The notes under the pieces: model-generated
What the model was told of the DNA's origin: nothing
Seen by the model: only the letters and a program-made list of their open reading frames with translations
Databases searched by the model: none
Shown: one piece after another, positions 48,769 to 56,613 of the stretch
Layout of the letters: each line of letters begins with the position of its first letter
Numbering within the stretch: the first letter of the stretch is position 1
Program-made: the position numbers and the translations under genes
NCBI GenBank assembly: GCA_022750295.1
Contig: JAKIVZ010000003.1
Span: 1 to 64,000, forward strand
DNA length: 64,000 nt
Reading direction: 5' to 3'
DNA from: Candidatus Lutacidiplasma silvani
Lineage (GTDB): Archaea > Thermoplasmatota > Thermoplasmata > Lutacidiplasmatales > UBA184

Positions 48769-49746
48769 ATGAGACAAACTCCCCGCCCGCGCCGCGGATC
48801 GTGGGCCGCGAGCCGCCATCCGACGGCGGTCGTCGAGATCGAACCCCCGCGGTTGAGCTCGTTCCCGCAGGAGCGGGAGCAGCTCGAGTACTCGAGCCGT
48901 TCCCTGGTGTTCGCCTCCGACGGCGCCCGGGTCCTCCGCGTGTGGGGCCGCCCCGAGCGGCCTTGGATCCTCGGGGTCGAGGAGCGCGGAACCCGATGGC
49001 GCGCGACCGGGTACGGCCCCGGTCCGGTCGAGACGCGGGCCGCGCTCCGGGCGCTCTTCTCGCTCGACCACCCGATCGAAGAGTTCTACCGGAAAGTCCG
49101 GGACGAGCCGGTCCTCGCCGGCACCGAGCGGAAGTTCCGCGGCTTGCGGCTTCCGCGGGACGCGAGCGCCTACGAGGCGCTGTTCCACTCGATCCTCGGC
49201 CAGCAGGTGTCGGTCCGCGCGGCGAGCGCGATCAAGCAGCGTCTCATCGACGCGACCGGGGCCCACCTCGAGGCCGACGGCCGGATCGTCCCCCGAGTTC
49301 CGGCTCCGGGCGAGATCCTCGCGCTCGGGACCGAAGGGCTTCGCGCGAACGGGACGAGCGGAGCGAAGGCGAAGAGCCTCCTCGCCCTCGCCACCGACGA
49401 GAACGCCGGGCGGTGGTCGCCGGAGGCGCTCGACCCGCTCGGCACGCCGGAACTCGTCGCGGCGCTCGATGCGGCCCAGGGGGTCGGTCGTTGGACCGCC
49501 GAGAATGTGGCGCTTCGGGGGCTCGGCCGCCCCGACGCGTTCGTCGCGGGCGACCTCGGCGTCCGGGTCGCGCTTGCCGAATACGGCGCCGTCGCGCGGA
49601 CCGCCGACGAGGCGACCGCCCGGGCCTGGGGGGACCGGCACTACCCCGGATGGGGGAGCTACGCCACGCTCTACCTGTGGCGCAAGTGGGTGACCGACGC
49701 GCAGGCCCGGAGATCGTTCGTGCGCCCGAAGCGGGACGCCGGTTAG
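48769..49746 (+). CDS. alkA: DNA-3-methyladenine glycosylase II (AlkA type)
   Basis: This 325-residue HhH-GPD glycosylase removes alkylated bases. The segments are DASAYEALFHSILGQQVSVRAASAIKQRL (AlkA-type Q-Q-x-S block), the helix-hairpin-helix LDAAQGVGRWTAENVALRGLGRPDAFVAGDLGVRVAL with the catalytic Asp in A-G-D-L-G, and a final WGSYATLYLWRKW. The N-terminal ~110 residues include the AlkA-specific domain (LEYSSRSLVFASDGARVLRVWGR). No Fe-S Cys motif is present. The start at 48769 fits a TATA box at -30. Confidence 0.9.
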   Translation: MRQTPRPRRGSWAASRHPTAVVEIEPPRLSSFPQEREQLEYSSRSLVFASDGARVLRVWGRPERPWILGVEERGTRWRATGYGPGPVETRAALRALFSLDHPIEEFYRKVRDEPVLAGTERKFRGLRLPRDASAYEALFHSILGQQVSVRAASAIKQRLIDATGAHLEADGRIVPRVPAPGEILALGTEGLRANGTSGAKAKSLLALATDENAGRWSPEALDPLGTPELVAALDAAQGVGRWTAENVALRGLGRPDAFVAGDLGVRVALAEYGAVARTADEATARAWGDRHYPGWGSYATLYLWRKWVTDAQARRSFVRPKRDAG

Positions 49747-50264
49747 TCGGTGCGGACCCCTTGGAGGGGGAACCGGTCGATCGCGCGGTGGACCGCCCCC
49801 TCCCGACGAAGCTCGCTCGAGGTCAGGACGACGTCGCGAACCTCGGTTCGTCCGAACACGTGCTCGGGACCGCACGCGAGCCACTCCTGGGCTCGGGCGG
49901 TGTCCCGGGGGCCGCGCACGCGCAGGAGCGTGACGTGAGGAGTGAACGGCCGCGGCTCCGGGCGAACGCCGACGGTCGTGCCGGCCTCGTCGACCCGATG
50001 CGCGAGGTCGGTCACCCGCTCGGCCCCCTCCCCGACCCCCGCCCACACGACGCGCGGGTGCGAAGCGTCCGGGAACGCCCCGACCCCCCGCAGCTCGAGG
50101 GAGAACGGGGCGAGCGAAGCGACCGCGCTCCGGACGGCCGCTCCGAGCGATTCGGCGAGCGGGACGGAGATCTCGCCGAGGAACTTGAGGGTGAGGTGGG
50201 CCGACGCCGTCGAGTCGGACGGGGCCCGGGGGTCGGGGACGTCGACCGCGACGAACGCGCGCAT
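49743..50264 (-). CDS. thpR: RNA 2',3'-cyclic phosphodiesterase (2'-5' RNA ligase family)
   Basis: This 173-residue 2H phosphoesterase has the two catalytic H-x-T/S-x tetrapeptides, AHLTLKFLGE (about residues 23-32) and PHVTLLRVRG (about 108-117). It starts RAFVAVDVPD, typical of the LigT/ThpR group. It hydrolyses 2',3'-cyclic phosphate ends, possibly in tRNA processing. It overlaps alkA at the stop codons (four bases) and lies 4 bases downstream of the DNA methyltransferase gene, so the two are co-transcribed. Confidence 0.92.
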   Translation of the reverse strand: MRAFVAVDVPDPRAPSDSTASAHLTLKFLGEISVPLAESLGAAVRSAVASLAPFSLELRGVGAFPDASHPRVVWAGVGEGAERVTDLAHRVDEAGTTVGVRPEPRPFTPHVTLLRVRGPRDTARAQEWLACGPEHVFGRTEVRDVVLTSSELRREGAVHRAIDRFPLQGVRTD

Positions 50265-50268
50265 CCAC

Positions 50269-51078
50269 CTACGTCCGCCCCGGACCGGTCGACCGGACCG
50301 ACGCCTCCGTCCGGAGCACCGCCGCGAGCGCCGGGTCGATCTCGACCCCGATCGCGTTCCGGCCGAGCGCGTTCGCTTCCCAGAGGGTCGTCCCGGTGCC
50401 GGCGAACGGGTCCAGGACGGTGTCCCCGACCACCGAGAACATCCGGATCAGCCGCCGCGGGATCTCCGGAGGGAACGCCCCCGTTCGCCGGCCCGCGCCC
50501 GCCTGGCGGATTCCCCGGACGTCGGTCCAGATCTGCGAGAACCACCGGTCCCGTTCCGCCTTCGTGTACCGGCTCGCCGAGCGTCGCGGGTCCGAGCGGG
50601 GGAACGCGCGGAGCGGTCCCCGTCGGAAGAGGAGGATGAACTCGCAGTCGAGGGTGACGTAGGCGTTCGGGGGAAGGAACCCCGAGCCGAGGAACGCGTT
50701 CGGTTTGTTCGTCGGCTTTTTCCACAGGATGTATGGCAGCGGACGGAACCCGGCGGACTCGCACGCCCGCGCCACCTCCACATGGTTCGGCCACAGTCGA
50801 AACCCCTCCGGTCCGCTTCGCAGGGCGTCGCCGATGTTCACCGCGAGGATCCCCCCGGGAACAAGGACCCGGTGGCAGGCGGCCCAGGCCTCGGCCAGGC
50901 GACCGTGCATCGCGGGGAAGTCGGGGGCGCCCCACGCCCGGAACGATTCGTCCCACTGGGGGATCATCGGGTACGGCGGCGACGTCACCACGAGCTCGAC
51001 CGAGGCCGGTCGGACGCCGGGAAGTTCCCGCGCGTCGCCCTCGACCGTGCGGATCGTGGGAGGTCCCGGCGGGGTCAC
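50269..51078 (-). CDS. Orphan DNA (cytosine-N4 or adenine-N6) methyltransferase
   Basis: This 269-residue beta-class DNA methyltransferase has the catalytic motif IV TSPPYP (residues 32-37) before motif I DPFAGTGTTLWEANALGRNAIGVEID, the order of beta-class enzymes. S-P-P-Y is more common in N4-cytosine enzymes but is also found in N6-adenine ones. No restriction endonuclease gene is nearby, so it is probably an orphan methylase for regulation or chromosome maintenance. It is transcribed with thpR (4-base gap). Confidence 0.88.
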   Translation of the reverse strand: MTPPGPPTIRTVEGDARELPGVRPASVELVVTSPPYPMIPQWDESFRAWGAPDFPAMHGRLAEAWAACHRVLVPGGILAVNIGDALRSGPEGFRLWPNHVEVARACESAGFRPLPYILWKKPTNKPNAFLGSGFLPPNAYVTLDCEFILLFRRGPLRAFPRSDPRRSASRYTKAERDRWFSQIWTDVRGIRQAGAGRRTGAFPPEIPRRLIRMFSVVGDTVLDPFAGTGTTLWEANALGRNAIGVEIDPALAAVLRTEASVRSTGPGRT

Positions 51079-51100
51079 CCCCGAGCGAGCCGGCCCACTC

Positions 51101-51109
51101 GTTTATAGT
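51101..51109 (+). promoter_or_regulatory. TATA box of hps-rraA
   Basis: GTTTATAGT lies 20-28 bases upstream of the GTG start at 51129, supporting a leaderless transcript. Confidence 0.6.
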
Positions 51110-51128
51110 CCGTCACCCTCGACGTGGC

Positions 51129-52433
51129 GTGCGGCTCGACCGACCGGTCCTCCAGGTCGCCCTTGACTTCGAGAACCTGTCGCGGGCGCTCCAGGCGGCC
51201 ACCGAGGCGGTCGCCGGGGGCGCCGACTGGGTCGAGGCCGGGACCCCGCTCATCAAGAGCGAAGGGCTCGACGCGGTCCGCGCCCTGAAGAAGGCGTTCC
51301 CGAGCCACCGGGTCGTCGCCGACATGAAGGTGATGGATACCGGAGCGTTCGAAGTCGAGATCGCCGCCAAAGCCGGAGCGGACCTCGTTACGGTCCTCGG
51401 CACCGCCGACGACGACACGATCGCGGAGGCGGTCCGGGGCGGTCACCAGTACGGCGCCGAGGTCGTCGTCGACCTCCTCAACGTGGCCGACCCGGTCGCC
51501 CGGACGAAGACGGTCGCCGCCCTCGGAGCCGCGGCGGTGTGCTGGCACATCGGGATCGACATGCAGATGGCCGGCCGCACCCCGTTCGAGGAGCTCGAGG
51601 GGCTCGCGAGGTCGTCGTCTATCCCCGTGGCGGTGGCGGGGGGCCTCACCTCCGAGACGGTCGCGGCCGCGACCCGGGCCGGCGCCGGGATCCTGATCGT
51701 CGGGGGCGCGATCACGAAGAGCCCCAACATCCAGGCGGCCACCGAGGCGATCCGGAAGGCGATCGCGACGAAGCAGGAGGTCGCGAGCGAGCATTTCCGG
51801 CGGTTCGTCGACGCCGACGTCCGCACGGCGTTCGAGAAGGTCTCCTCCCCCAACCTCTCCGATGCGATGCAGCGGCACGGGGCGATGCACGGCCTCCACG
51901 CCCACCTTCCCCTTCCCACGACCAAGGTCGTGGGACCCGCGGTCACCGTCGTGACGCGGGACGGCGACTGGGCGAAGCCGGTCGAGGCGATCGACCGGGC
52001 CGGCAAGGGCGACGTGATCGTCATCGACGCGGGCGGCGGAACGACCGCGATCTGGGGCGAGCTCGCGAGCTGGAGCGCCCACGGGCGCGGGGTCTCGGGG
52101 GTCGTGATCGATGGGGCGGCCCGGGACGTCGATGCAATCCTCGCGCTCGGCTTCCCCGTGTTCAGCCGCTCCGTCTCGCCGAACGCCGGCGAGCCGAAGG
52201 GACACGGGGAGATCGGGGTCGAGGTCGTCGTCGGCGGCGAAAAGGTCCGCCCGGGCGACTGGATCGTCGGGGACCTCTCGGGCGTGGTCGTGGTCCCGCG
52301 CGAGCGGGCCGCCGAGATCGCGAACCGGGCGCTCGACGTCCTCGAGCACGAGAACCGGGTCCGGGAAGAGATCCAGCGCGGGTCGACGTTGAGCGCCGTC
52401 CAGAAGCTCGAGCGGTGGGAGCGGGTCGGGTGA
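51129..52433 (+). CDS. 3-hexulose-6-phosphate synthase fused to an RraA-like domain
   Basis: This 434-residue fusion has an N-terminal HPS/KGPDC/OMPDC-type barrel (LQVALDFENLSRALQAATEAVAGGADWVEAGTPLIKSEGLDAVRALK; VVADMKVMDTGAFEVEIAAKAGADLVTVLG; CWHIGIDMQ; VPVAVAGGLTSETV) and, from about residue 225, an RraA/demethylmenaquinone methyltransferase-like domain (DAMQRHGAMHG; GKGDVIVIDAGGGTTAIWGELAS; GVVIDGAARDVDAI). Archaea use HPS in the reverse ribulose monophosphate pathway to make pentoses from fructose 6-phosphate; the second domain's role is not settled. The GTG at 51129 sits 20-28 bases after a TATA box. Confidence 0.88.
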   Translation: MRLDRPVLQVALDFENLSRALQAATEAVAGGADWVEAGTPLIKSEGLDAVRALKKAFPSHRVVADMKVMDTGAFEVEIAAKAGADLVTVLGTADDDTIAEAVRGGHQYGAEVVVDLLNVADPVARTKTVAALGAAAVCWHIGIDMQMAGRTPFEELEGLARSSSIPVAVAGGLTSETVAAATRAGAGILIVGGAITKSPNIQAATEAIRKAIATKQEVASEHFRRFVDADVRTAFEKVSSPNLSDAMQRHGAMHGLHAHLPLPTTKVVGPAVTVVTRDGDWAKPVEAIDRAGKGDVIVIDAGGGTTAIWGELASWSAHGRGVSGVVIDGAARDVDAILALGFPVFSRSVSPNAGEPKGHGEIGVEVVVGGEKVRPGDWIVGDLSGVVVVPRERAAEIANRALDVLEHENRVREEIQRGSTLSAVQKLERWERVG

Positions 52434-52485
52434 CCCTCCGCGCCGGCGCGAAACGCTTTACGACGGGGCCGTTCGAGCGGTCGGC

Positions 52486-52560
52486 GCTCCCGTAGTCTAG
52501 TCCGGTCAAGGATATCGGGCCTTCGACCCGACAACGCGGGTTCGAATCCCGCCGGGAGCA
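52486..52560 (+). tRNA. tRNA-Glu (UUC)
   Basis: A full cloverleaf folds: acceptor GCTCCCG/CGGGAGC with discriminator A, D-arm GTCT...GGAT, anticodon stem TCGGG/CCCGA around loop CCTTCGA (anticodon TTC at 52522-52524), variable CAAC, T-arm GCGGG-TTCGAAT-CCCGC. The CCA end is not encoded. Position 33 is C where almost all tRNAs have U. A TATA-like GCTTTACG (52455-52462) lies about 25-30 bases upstream. Confidence 0.93.
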
Positions 52561-52641
52561 CTCTGCCGGCCTCGGTCGGCCGTCGCGCCGCGAAAGGCTG
52601 GAAATATCGCCTCACCGTTGGGCCGGACGCCGAGGGATCGA

Positions 52642-53235
52642 ATGCGGGAAGTCGTGCTGCAGATGCACATCACGCTGGACGGGGCCGCCGACACCAAGGA
52701 CGGCTTCGTTCCGATCATGGACCGTCCCTATTGGAAAGAACTCGCCGCCGCGCTGAAGGAGACGGCCGCGTCGAAGGTCGACACCCTCCTCTTGGGGAAG
52801 GGCACGTACCAGCAATTCGCCGGATTCTGGCCGAAGACCGCCGCCGACCCCGCCTCGCCCGCCGATTGGCGCGAGCAGGCCCGGGGCCTGGACGAGACCC
52901 CGAAGGTCGTTTTCTCAAAGTCCCTTTCCCGGGCGGACTGGCGAGGGTCCACGATCGTGCGGGGCGACCTGGGCACGGAGATCGCCCGGCTGAAACGACG
53001 GCCCGGGAAGAACATGTTGGTCCCCGGAGGCGTCGCGTTTCCTCGGGCCCTGATCGAGCAGGACCTCGTGGACGAGTACCTCCTCTCGGTGGTGCCGGTC
53101 ATCAGCGGTCCGCGGCGGTATCCCCTGTTCGGGCCTCTCGCGCGCCCCCGAACGTTGCGTCACCTCCGCTGCTGGACGTTCCGGAACGGGGTCGTTCTCC
53201 ACCAATACCGTCGAGGGCGCAAGTCGACCCGGTGA
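52642..53235 (+). CDS. RibD C-terminal/dihydrofolate reductase-like protein
   Basis: This 197-residue protein of the DHFR fold begins REVVLQMHITLDGAADTKDGFVP and carries KVDTLLLGKGTYQQFAGFWP, TPKVVFSKSL, KNMLVPGGVAFPRALIEQDLVDEYLLSVVPVISG and a final LRCWTFRNGVVLHQYRR. This is the YyaP/YwjB group, distinct from biosynthetic RibD, and is thought to reduce unknown pterin-like substrates. It lies just after tRNA-Glu with a TATA-like AAATATCGC (52601-52609) upstream. Confidence 0.85.
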   Translation: MREVVLQMHITLDGAADTKDGFVPIMDRPYWKELAAALKETAASKVDTLLLGKGTYQQFAGFWPKTAADPASPADWREQARGLDETPKVVFSKSLSRADWRGSTIVRGDLGTEIARLKRRPGKNMLVPGGVAFPRALIEQDLVDEYLLSVVPVISGPRRYPLFGPLARPRTLRHLRCWTFRNGVVLHQYRRGRKSTR

Positions 53236-53452
53236 CGTGGGGGCCTTCGGAAACCTTCGGCACGACGGTCCGGCCCGCTCCCTCCACCGACGAGGCGTTC
53301 GTCGGGCGAATCGGCGGACGCCGAGTTCGGGGGGAGAAGGATCGCCTCCCGCTCGACCCCGCCGTCCGCATCCCAGACCTCGGCCTTCCGAAGCATCTTA
53401 GTCCCGGAACCCTACCTCGCGCCGAAGGTCGCCGACACCGACGGAGAGGAAC

Positions 53453-54526
53453 ATGGAGGAGAAACCGGCGGTCGACCCGACCAAGCTGCACGAGTTCGTG
53501 TTGCGATTTGTCCAGGACTTCGGGGCCAATCTCCACGGCCCGACCATTCTCTTGGGCGCCCAGCTCGGGCTCTACCGCGCCCTCGGGGATTCGTCCGGCA
53601 TGACGTCGGAGCAACTGGCCCGGGCCACCACCACGTCGGAGCGGTACGTTCGGGAGTGGCTCGCCGCCCAAGCGGCGTCGGGGTATGTGAGCCTCCGACC
53701 GGACGGGGCCACGTTCTACCTCACGGCCGAGCAAGCGTTCACCCTGGCCGACGAATCGAGCCCGGCGTACCTTCCCGGGGCGTTCTCCATCGCCGCCGCG
53801 CTCTACAAGGACCAACCCCGGATCTTGGAGGCGTTCCGGACCGGCACGGGGGTCGGGTGGCACGAGCACAGTCCGGAGCTGTTCGTCGGGACGGAGAAGT
53901 TCTTCCGGCCCGGCTACGTCGCGAACCTCGTCTCCCAATGGCTGCCCGCGCTCCCCGGGATCGTCGAGAAGCTCGAGCGGGGAGGGAAGGTCGCCGATGT
54001 GGGGTGCGGCCACGGCGCGTCGACGATCGTCATGGCGAAGGCGTTCCCGAAGACGCGGTTCGTTGGGTTCGATTCCCACGAGGGGTCCATCGTCGCCGCC
54101 CGCGCGGCGGCGAAGAAGGCCGGCGTGGACGGGACCGTCGAATTCCAGGTCGCGGCCGCCCAATCGTATCCGGGACGAGAGTACGACCTGGTGGCGTTCT
54201 TCGACTGTCTCCACGACATGGGGGACCCCAAGGGGGCGGCGGCCCATGTCCGGTCGACGCTCCGCCCCGACGGGACGTGGATGGTCGTCGAGCCGATGGC
54301 CCAGTCGAATCTCGCGGCCAACTTGAACCCCATCGGCCGGATCTTCTACAGCGCCTCGGTCGGGATCTGTACGCCCGCGTCCCTGTCGCAGGCGGGAGGA
54401 TCGTCGCTCGGCGCGCAGGCGCCGGATGCGGTGCTCCAGGAGATCGCCCTCGCCGCCGGGTTCTCCCGGTTCCGACGGGCGACCGAGACCCCGTTCAACC
54501 GAGTCTTCGAGGGCCGGCTCGATTAG
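53453..54526 (+). CDS. SAM-dependent methyltransferase with N-terminal winged-helix dimerisation domain
   Basis: This 357-residue protein has an N-terminal helical/wHTH segment (LLGAQLGLYRALGDSSGMTSEQLARATTTSERYVREWLAAQAASGYV) and a class I methyltransferase core with motif I KVADVGCGHGASTIVMAKAFP, the acidic loop FVGFDSHEGSIVAA and VAFFDCLHDMGDPKGAAAHVRSTLRPDGTWMVVEP. This architecture occurs in O-methyltransferases and in the Rv2258c-like group. Function unknown; it is upstream of, but separate from, the ArsR module 2. Confidence 0.85.
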   Translation: MEEKPAVDPTKLHEFVLRFVQDFGANLHGPTILLGAQLGLYRALGDSSGMTSEQLARATTTSERYVREWLAAQAASGYVSLRPDGATFYLTAEQAFTLADESSPAYLPGAFSIAAALYKDQPRILEAFRTGTGVGWHEHSPELFVGTEKFFRPGYVANLVSQWLPALPGIVEKLERGGKVADVGCGHGASTIVMAKAFPKTRFVGFDSHEGSIVAARAAAKKAGVDGTVEFQVAAAQSYPGREYDLVAFFDCLHDMGDPKGAAAHVRSTLRPDGTWMVVEPMAQSNLAANLNPIGRIFYSASVGICTPASLSQAGGSSLGAQAPDAVLQEIALAAGFSRFRRATETPFNRVFEGRLD

Positions 54527-54593
54527 CGGGCCGATCGAGTTCGGACCGGCCGAGGCCGCGAACGCCCGGGACCCCGGATTCGGACCCAATTAG

Positions 54594-54609
54594 TTAGCCG
54601 AACAGCTAA
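54594..54609. promoter_or_regulatory. ArsR operator, distal copy (module 2)
   Basis: TTAGCCGAACAGCTAA, a near-perfect palindrome, overlaps the likely TATA element GCTAAATAAT (54605-54614). It is centred 34 bp from the proximal copy, the same geometry as at 3.8 kb. Confidence 0.7.
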
Positions 54610-54627
54610 ATAATCCGAGGTCATTGG

Positions 54628-54643
54628 TTAGCCGAATGGCTAA
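54628..54643. promoter_or_regulatory. ArsR operator, proximal copy over the start codon (module 2)
   Basis: TTAGCCGAATGGCTAA is a palindrome apart from its central four bases, and the ATG of the ArsR gene (54636-54638) lies inside it. It matches the operator at 3796-3811 at 14 of 16 positions. Confidence 0.8.
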
Positions 54644-55007
54644 GCAACCGGCGGTGGACCTCGACGCGGTGTTCGCGGCGCTGTCCCACCCGATCCGTCG
54701 CGGGATCCTCGAACAGCTCGCCGGGGGCTCCCGGGCGGTCAACGAGCTCGCCGCCCCCTACCGGGTCCGACTTCCCACGATCTCGCGCCACCTGAGCGTC
54801 CTGGGAGCCGCCGGCCTCGTGCGGGTGGACCGCGAGGGTCGGGTCCGCCGCCGCCGCCTCGACGCGGTTCCGCTGAGCGCAGCGTTCGGCTGGCTCACCC
54901 GGTACCGGGTGTTGTGGGAGGACCGATTCGACCGGATCGCCTCCCTGGTCGAAGTCCCGGGGGTCCCGCCCCCGACACGGAACCGAAGGAGGAAAACGAA
55001 GCGATGA
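54636..55007 (+). CDS. ArsR family transcriptional regulator (module 2)
   Basis: This 123-residue winged-helix repressor is closely related to the one at 3468-3803: VFAALSHPIRRGILEQLAGGSRAVNELAAPYRVRLPTISRHLSVLGAAGLVRVDREGRVRRRRL, and both end SAAFGWLTRYRVLWEDRFDRI. No metal-binding motif. The start at 54636 is set by the paralogue and lies inside its own operator, with the TATA box 22-30 bases upstream; an autorepressed leaderless transcript is likely. It overlaps the AHSA1 gene as ATGA. Confidence 0.9.
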   Translation: MAKQPAVDLDAVFAALSHPIRRGILEQLAGGSRAVNELAAPYRVRLPTISRHLSVLGAAGLVRVDREGRVRRRRLDAVPLSAAFGWLTRYRVLWEDRFDRIASLVEVPGVPPPTRNRRRKTKR

Positions 55008-55513
55008 GCGATCCGAACCCAACCCGACAGGACCGAATGCGCCGGGGCTCCCTCTCGCTCGTGGGCGACCGGGAAATGGTCGCCGAACGGGAGTTCCTCG
55101 CCCCGCGGCGGCGCGTCTTCGAGGCGTTCCACGACCCGTCGCTGCTCCCCCGGTGGTGGGGGCCGGCCGAGCTCACCACCACGGTGGAGCGGTACGAGGT
55201 CCGGCCCGGCGGCCGGTGGCGGGTCGTGCAGCGGGCCCCCGACGGGGCGGTGCACGGCTTCCACGGGGAGTTCCGAGAGGTCGAAGCCCCGGCGCGCGTC
55301 GTCAGCACGTTCGAGTACGAGGGGGCCCCCGGGAAGGTCCTCGAGCAGACGTTCACGTTCGAGGACCGGGGCGACCGGACGCGGGTCGTGGTACGGGTGC
55401 GGTTCCCGAGCGAAGCGACGCGACGGGCGATGGTCGACTCGGGAATGGAATCCGGAATGCGCGAGGGGTGGGCCCGGTTCGACGAGGTCCTCGCCGGGAG
55501 GGGCCCCCCGTGA
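55004..55513 (+). CDS. SRPBCC/AHSA1 domain protein
   Basis: This 169-residue AHSA1-type protein has LVGDREMVAEREFLAPRRRVFEAFHDPSLLPRWWGPAELTTTVERYEVRPGGRWRVV and FEYEGAPGKVLEQTFTFEDRGDRTRV. The W-W-G-P and V-R-P-G-G blocks match module 1. It is translated with the ArsR gene (ATGA) and with the following VOC gene (GTGA). Such ArsR-AHSA1-PhnB operons are common in bacteria but the ligand is unknown. Confidence 0.88.
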   Translation: MSDPNPTRQDRMRRGSLSLVGDREMVAEREFLAPRRRVFEAFHDPSLLPRWWGPAELTTTVERYEVRPGGRWRVVQRAPDGAVHGFHGEFREVEAPARVVSTFEYEGAPGKVLEQTFTFEDRGDRTRVVVRVRFPSEATRRAMVDSGMESGMREGWARFDEVLAGRGPP

Positions 55514-56007
55514 CGACCCGGGGCGGGGCGCGCGGGCCGCGGGTGCGGGTCGAGAGCATCACCCCGTTCCTGTGGTTCGACGACCAGGCGGAGGAGGCGG
55601 CGCGGTTCTACGTCGCCTCGTTCGCCGGCTCGAGGGTCACCGCCGTCCACCCGGGCGGTCCGGGCGGGAAGCCGCTCGTGGTGGAGTTCAAGCTCGGCGG
55701 GACTCCGTTCGTCGCGCTCAACGGCGGGCCGGAACATCGGCCGAGCCCGGCGTTCTCCATCTTCGTCGGCTGTCCCGACCAGCGGGCGGTCGACGTCCTC
55801 TGGTCCCGGCTGCTCCGCGGCGGGGAGCCCAGCCGGTGCGGGTGGCTCGTGGACCGGTACGGGCTGAGCTGGCAGATCATCCCGGCCCGGCTGATGGAGC
55901 TCCTTCGCGACCCGGATCCGGAGCGCGCCGGGCGGGCCCTCCAGGCGATGCGGAAGATGCAGAAGATCGTGGTCCGGAAGCTCGAACGCGCGGTGGCGGG
56001 GCGCTAG
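55510..56007 (+). CDS. PhnB-like VOC family protein
   Basis: This 165-residue protein has the PhnB/3-demethylubiquinone-methyltransferase-like VOC domain: ITPFLWFDDQAEEAARFYVASFAGSRVTAVH, GKPLVVEFKLGGTPFVALNGGPEHRPSPAFSIFVGC and DRYGLSWQIIPARLMELL. The W-F-D-x-Q-A-E-E-A-x-x-F-Y opening is diagnostic. The GTG start overlaps the AHSA1 stop as GTGA. Third gene of the ArsR-AHSA1-PhnB operon. Confidence 0.88.
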   Translation: MTTRGGARGPRVRVESITPFLWFDDQAEEAARFYVASFAGSRVTAVHPGGPGGKPLVVEFKLGGTPFVALNGGPEHRPSPAFSIFVGCPDQRAVDVLWSRLLRGGEPSRCGWLVDRYGLSWQIIPARLMELLRDPDPERAGRALQAMRKMQKIVVRKLERAVAGR

Positions 56008-56525
56008 GCCCGGGTGCTCCGCCCGCCGGCCCGGGGCCGGCGTCCCACGGAGACGTTCGTCCGGACCGGCGACGCCGCGGCGGACCGTGCGTAGGCAGCG
56101 ACGGGGCCGAGCAGGAGGGCCGCATCGTTCGGGTAGACGTCCTCCAGGCTCCGCGGCCGCCCGTCGGCGAACACCTCGTCGGCGTGGTGGCGGGTGCCGA
56201 ATTGGAAGAGCGAGGTCAGGATCGGCCAGATGTCGAGCCCCTTCGTCGTCAACTCGTAGTGCGGGTGGCGGGGGTCGTTCGGCGGGACGACGCGGCGGAT
56301 GAGCCCCTCCGCGCACAGTTGGCGCAGCCGGTTCGAGAGGGTCCTCTGCCGCAGCCCGGGGTTTCCCTTCCGGATCGCCCCGAACGTCGCGTGGGGGACG
56401 AAGGCGACCTCGCGAAGGATCGTGATCGACCACTTGCGGCCGAGGGAGCCGAGCGTCGTCTCGATCGGGCACGCCGCGAACGGGACCGCGGGCGGGGAGG
56501 GGTACTGGGGGCGGCCGTCGGCCAT
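56004..56525 (-). CDS. HxlR family transcriptional regulator
   Basis: This 173-residue winged-helix protein has the HxlR core: CPIETTLGSLGRKWSITILREVAFVPHATFGAIRKGNPGLRQRTLSNRLRQLCAEGLIRRVVPPNDPRHPHYELTTKGLDIWPIL. HxlR repressors or activators usually respond to toxic carbonyls. The C-terminal ~50 residues are longer than usual. The start at 56525 (MADGR) is preferred over 56585. It faces the PhnB gene with a four-base stop overlap. Confidence 0.88.
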   Translation of the reverse strand: MADGRPQYPSPPAVPFAACPIETTLGSLGRKWSITILREVAFVPHATFGAIRKGNPGLRQRTLSNRLRQLCAEGLIRRVVPPNDPRHPHYELTTKGLDIWPILTSLFQFGTRHHADEVFADGRPRSLEDVYPNDAALLLGPVAAYARSAAASPVRTNVSVGRRPRAGGRSTRA

Positions 56526-56613
56526 CGGGTCCCCGAGTCGGGGAACGCCCCATAAAGGGTCGCTCCCGAGTTCGTGGCCGCCCATGGTCGGGGAATGGGT
56601 TGGCCCGGTGGGC

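Noticed and set aside
53160..53396. Minus-strand frame with a fairly natural start (MLRKAEVWDADGG...)
   Set aside because: It overlaps the RibD-like gene for a third of its length, degenerates into Arg/Pro-rich sequence and has no promoter or family match.
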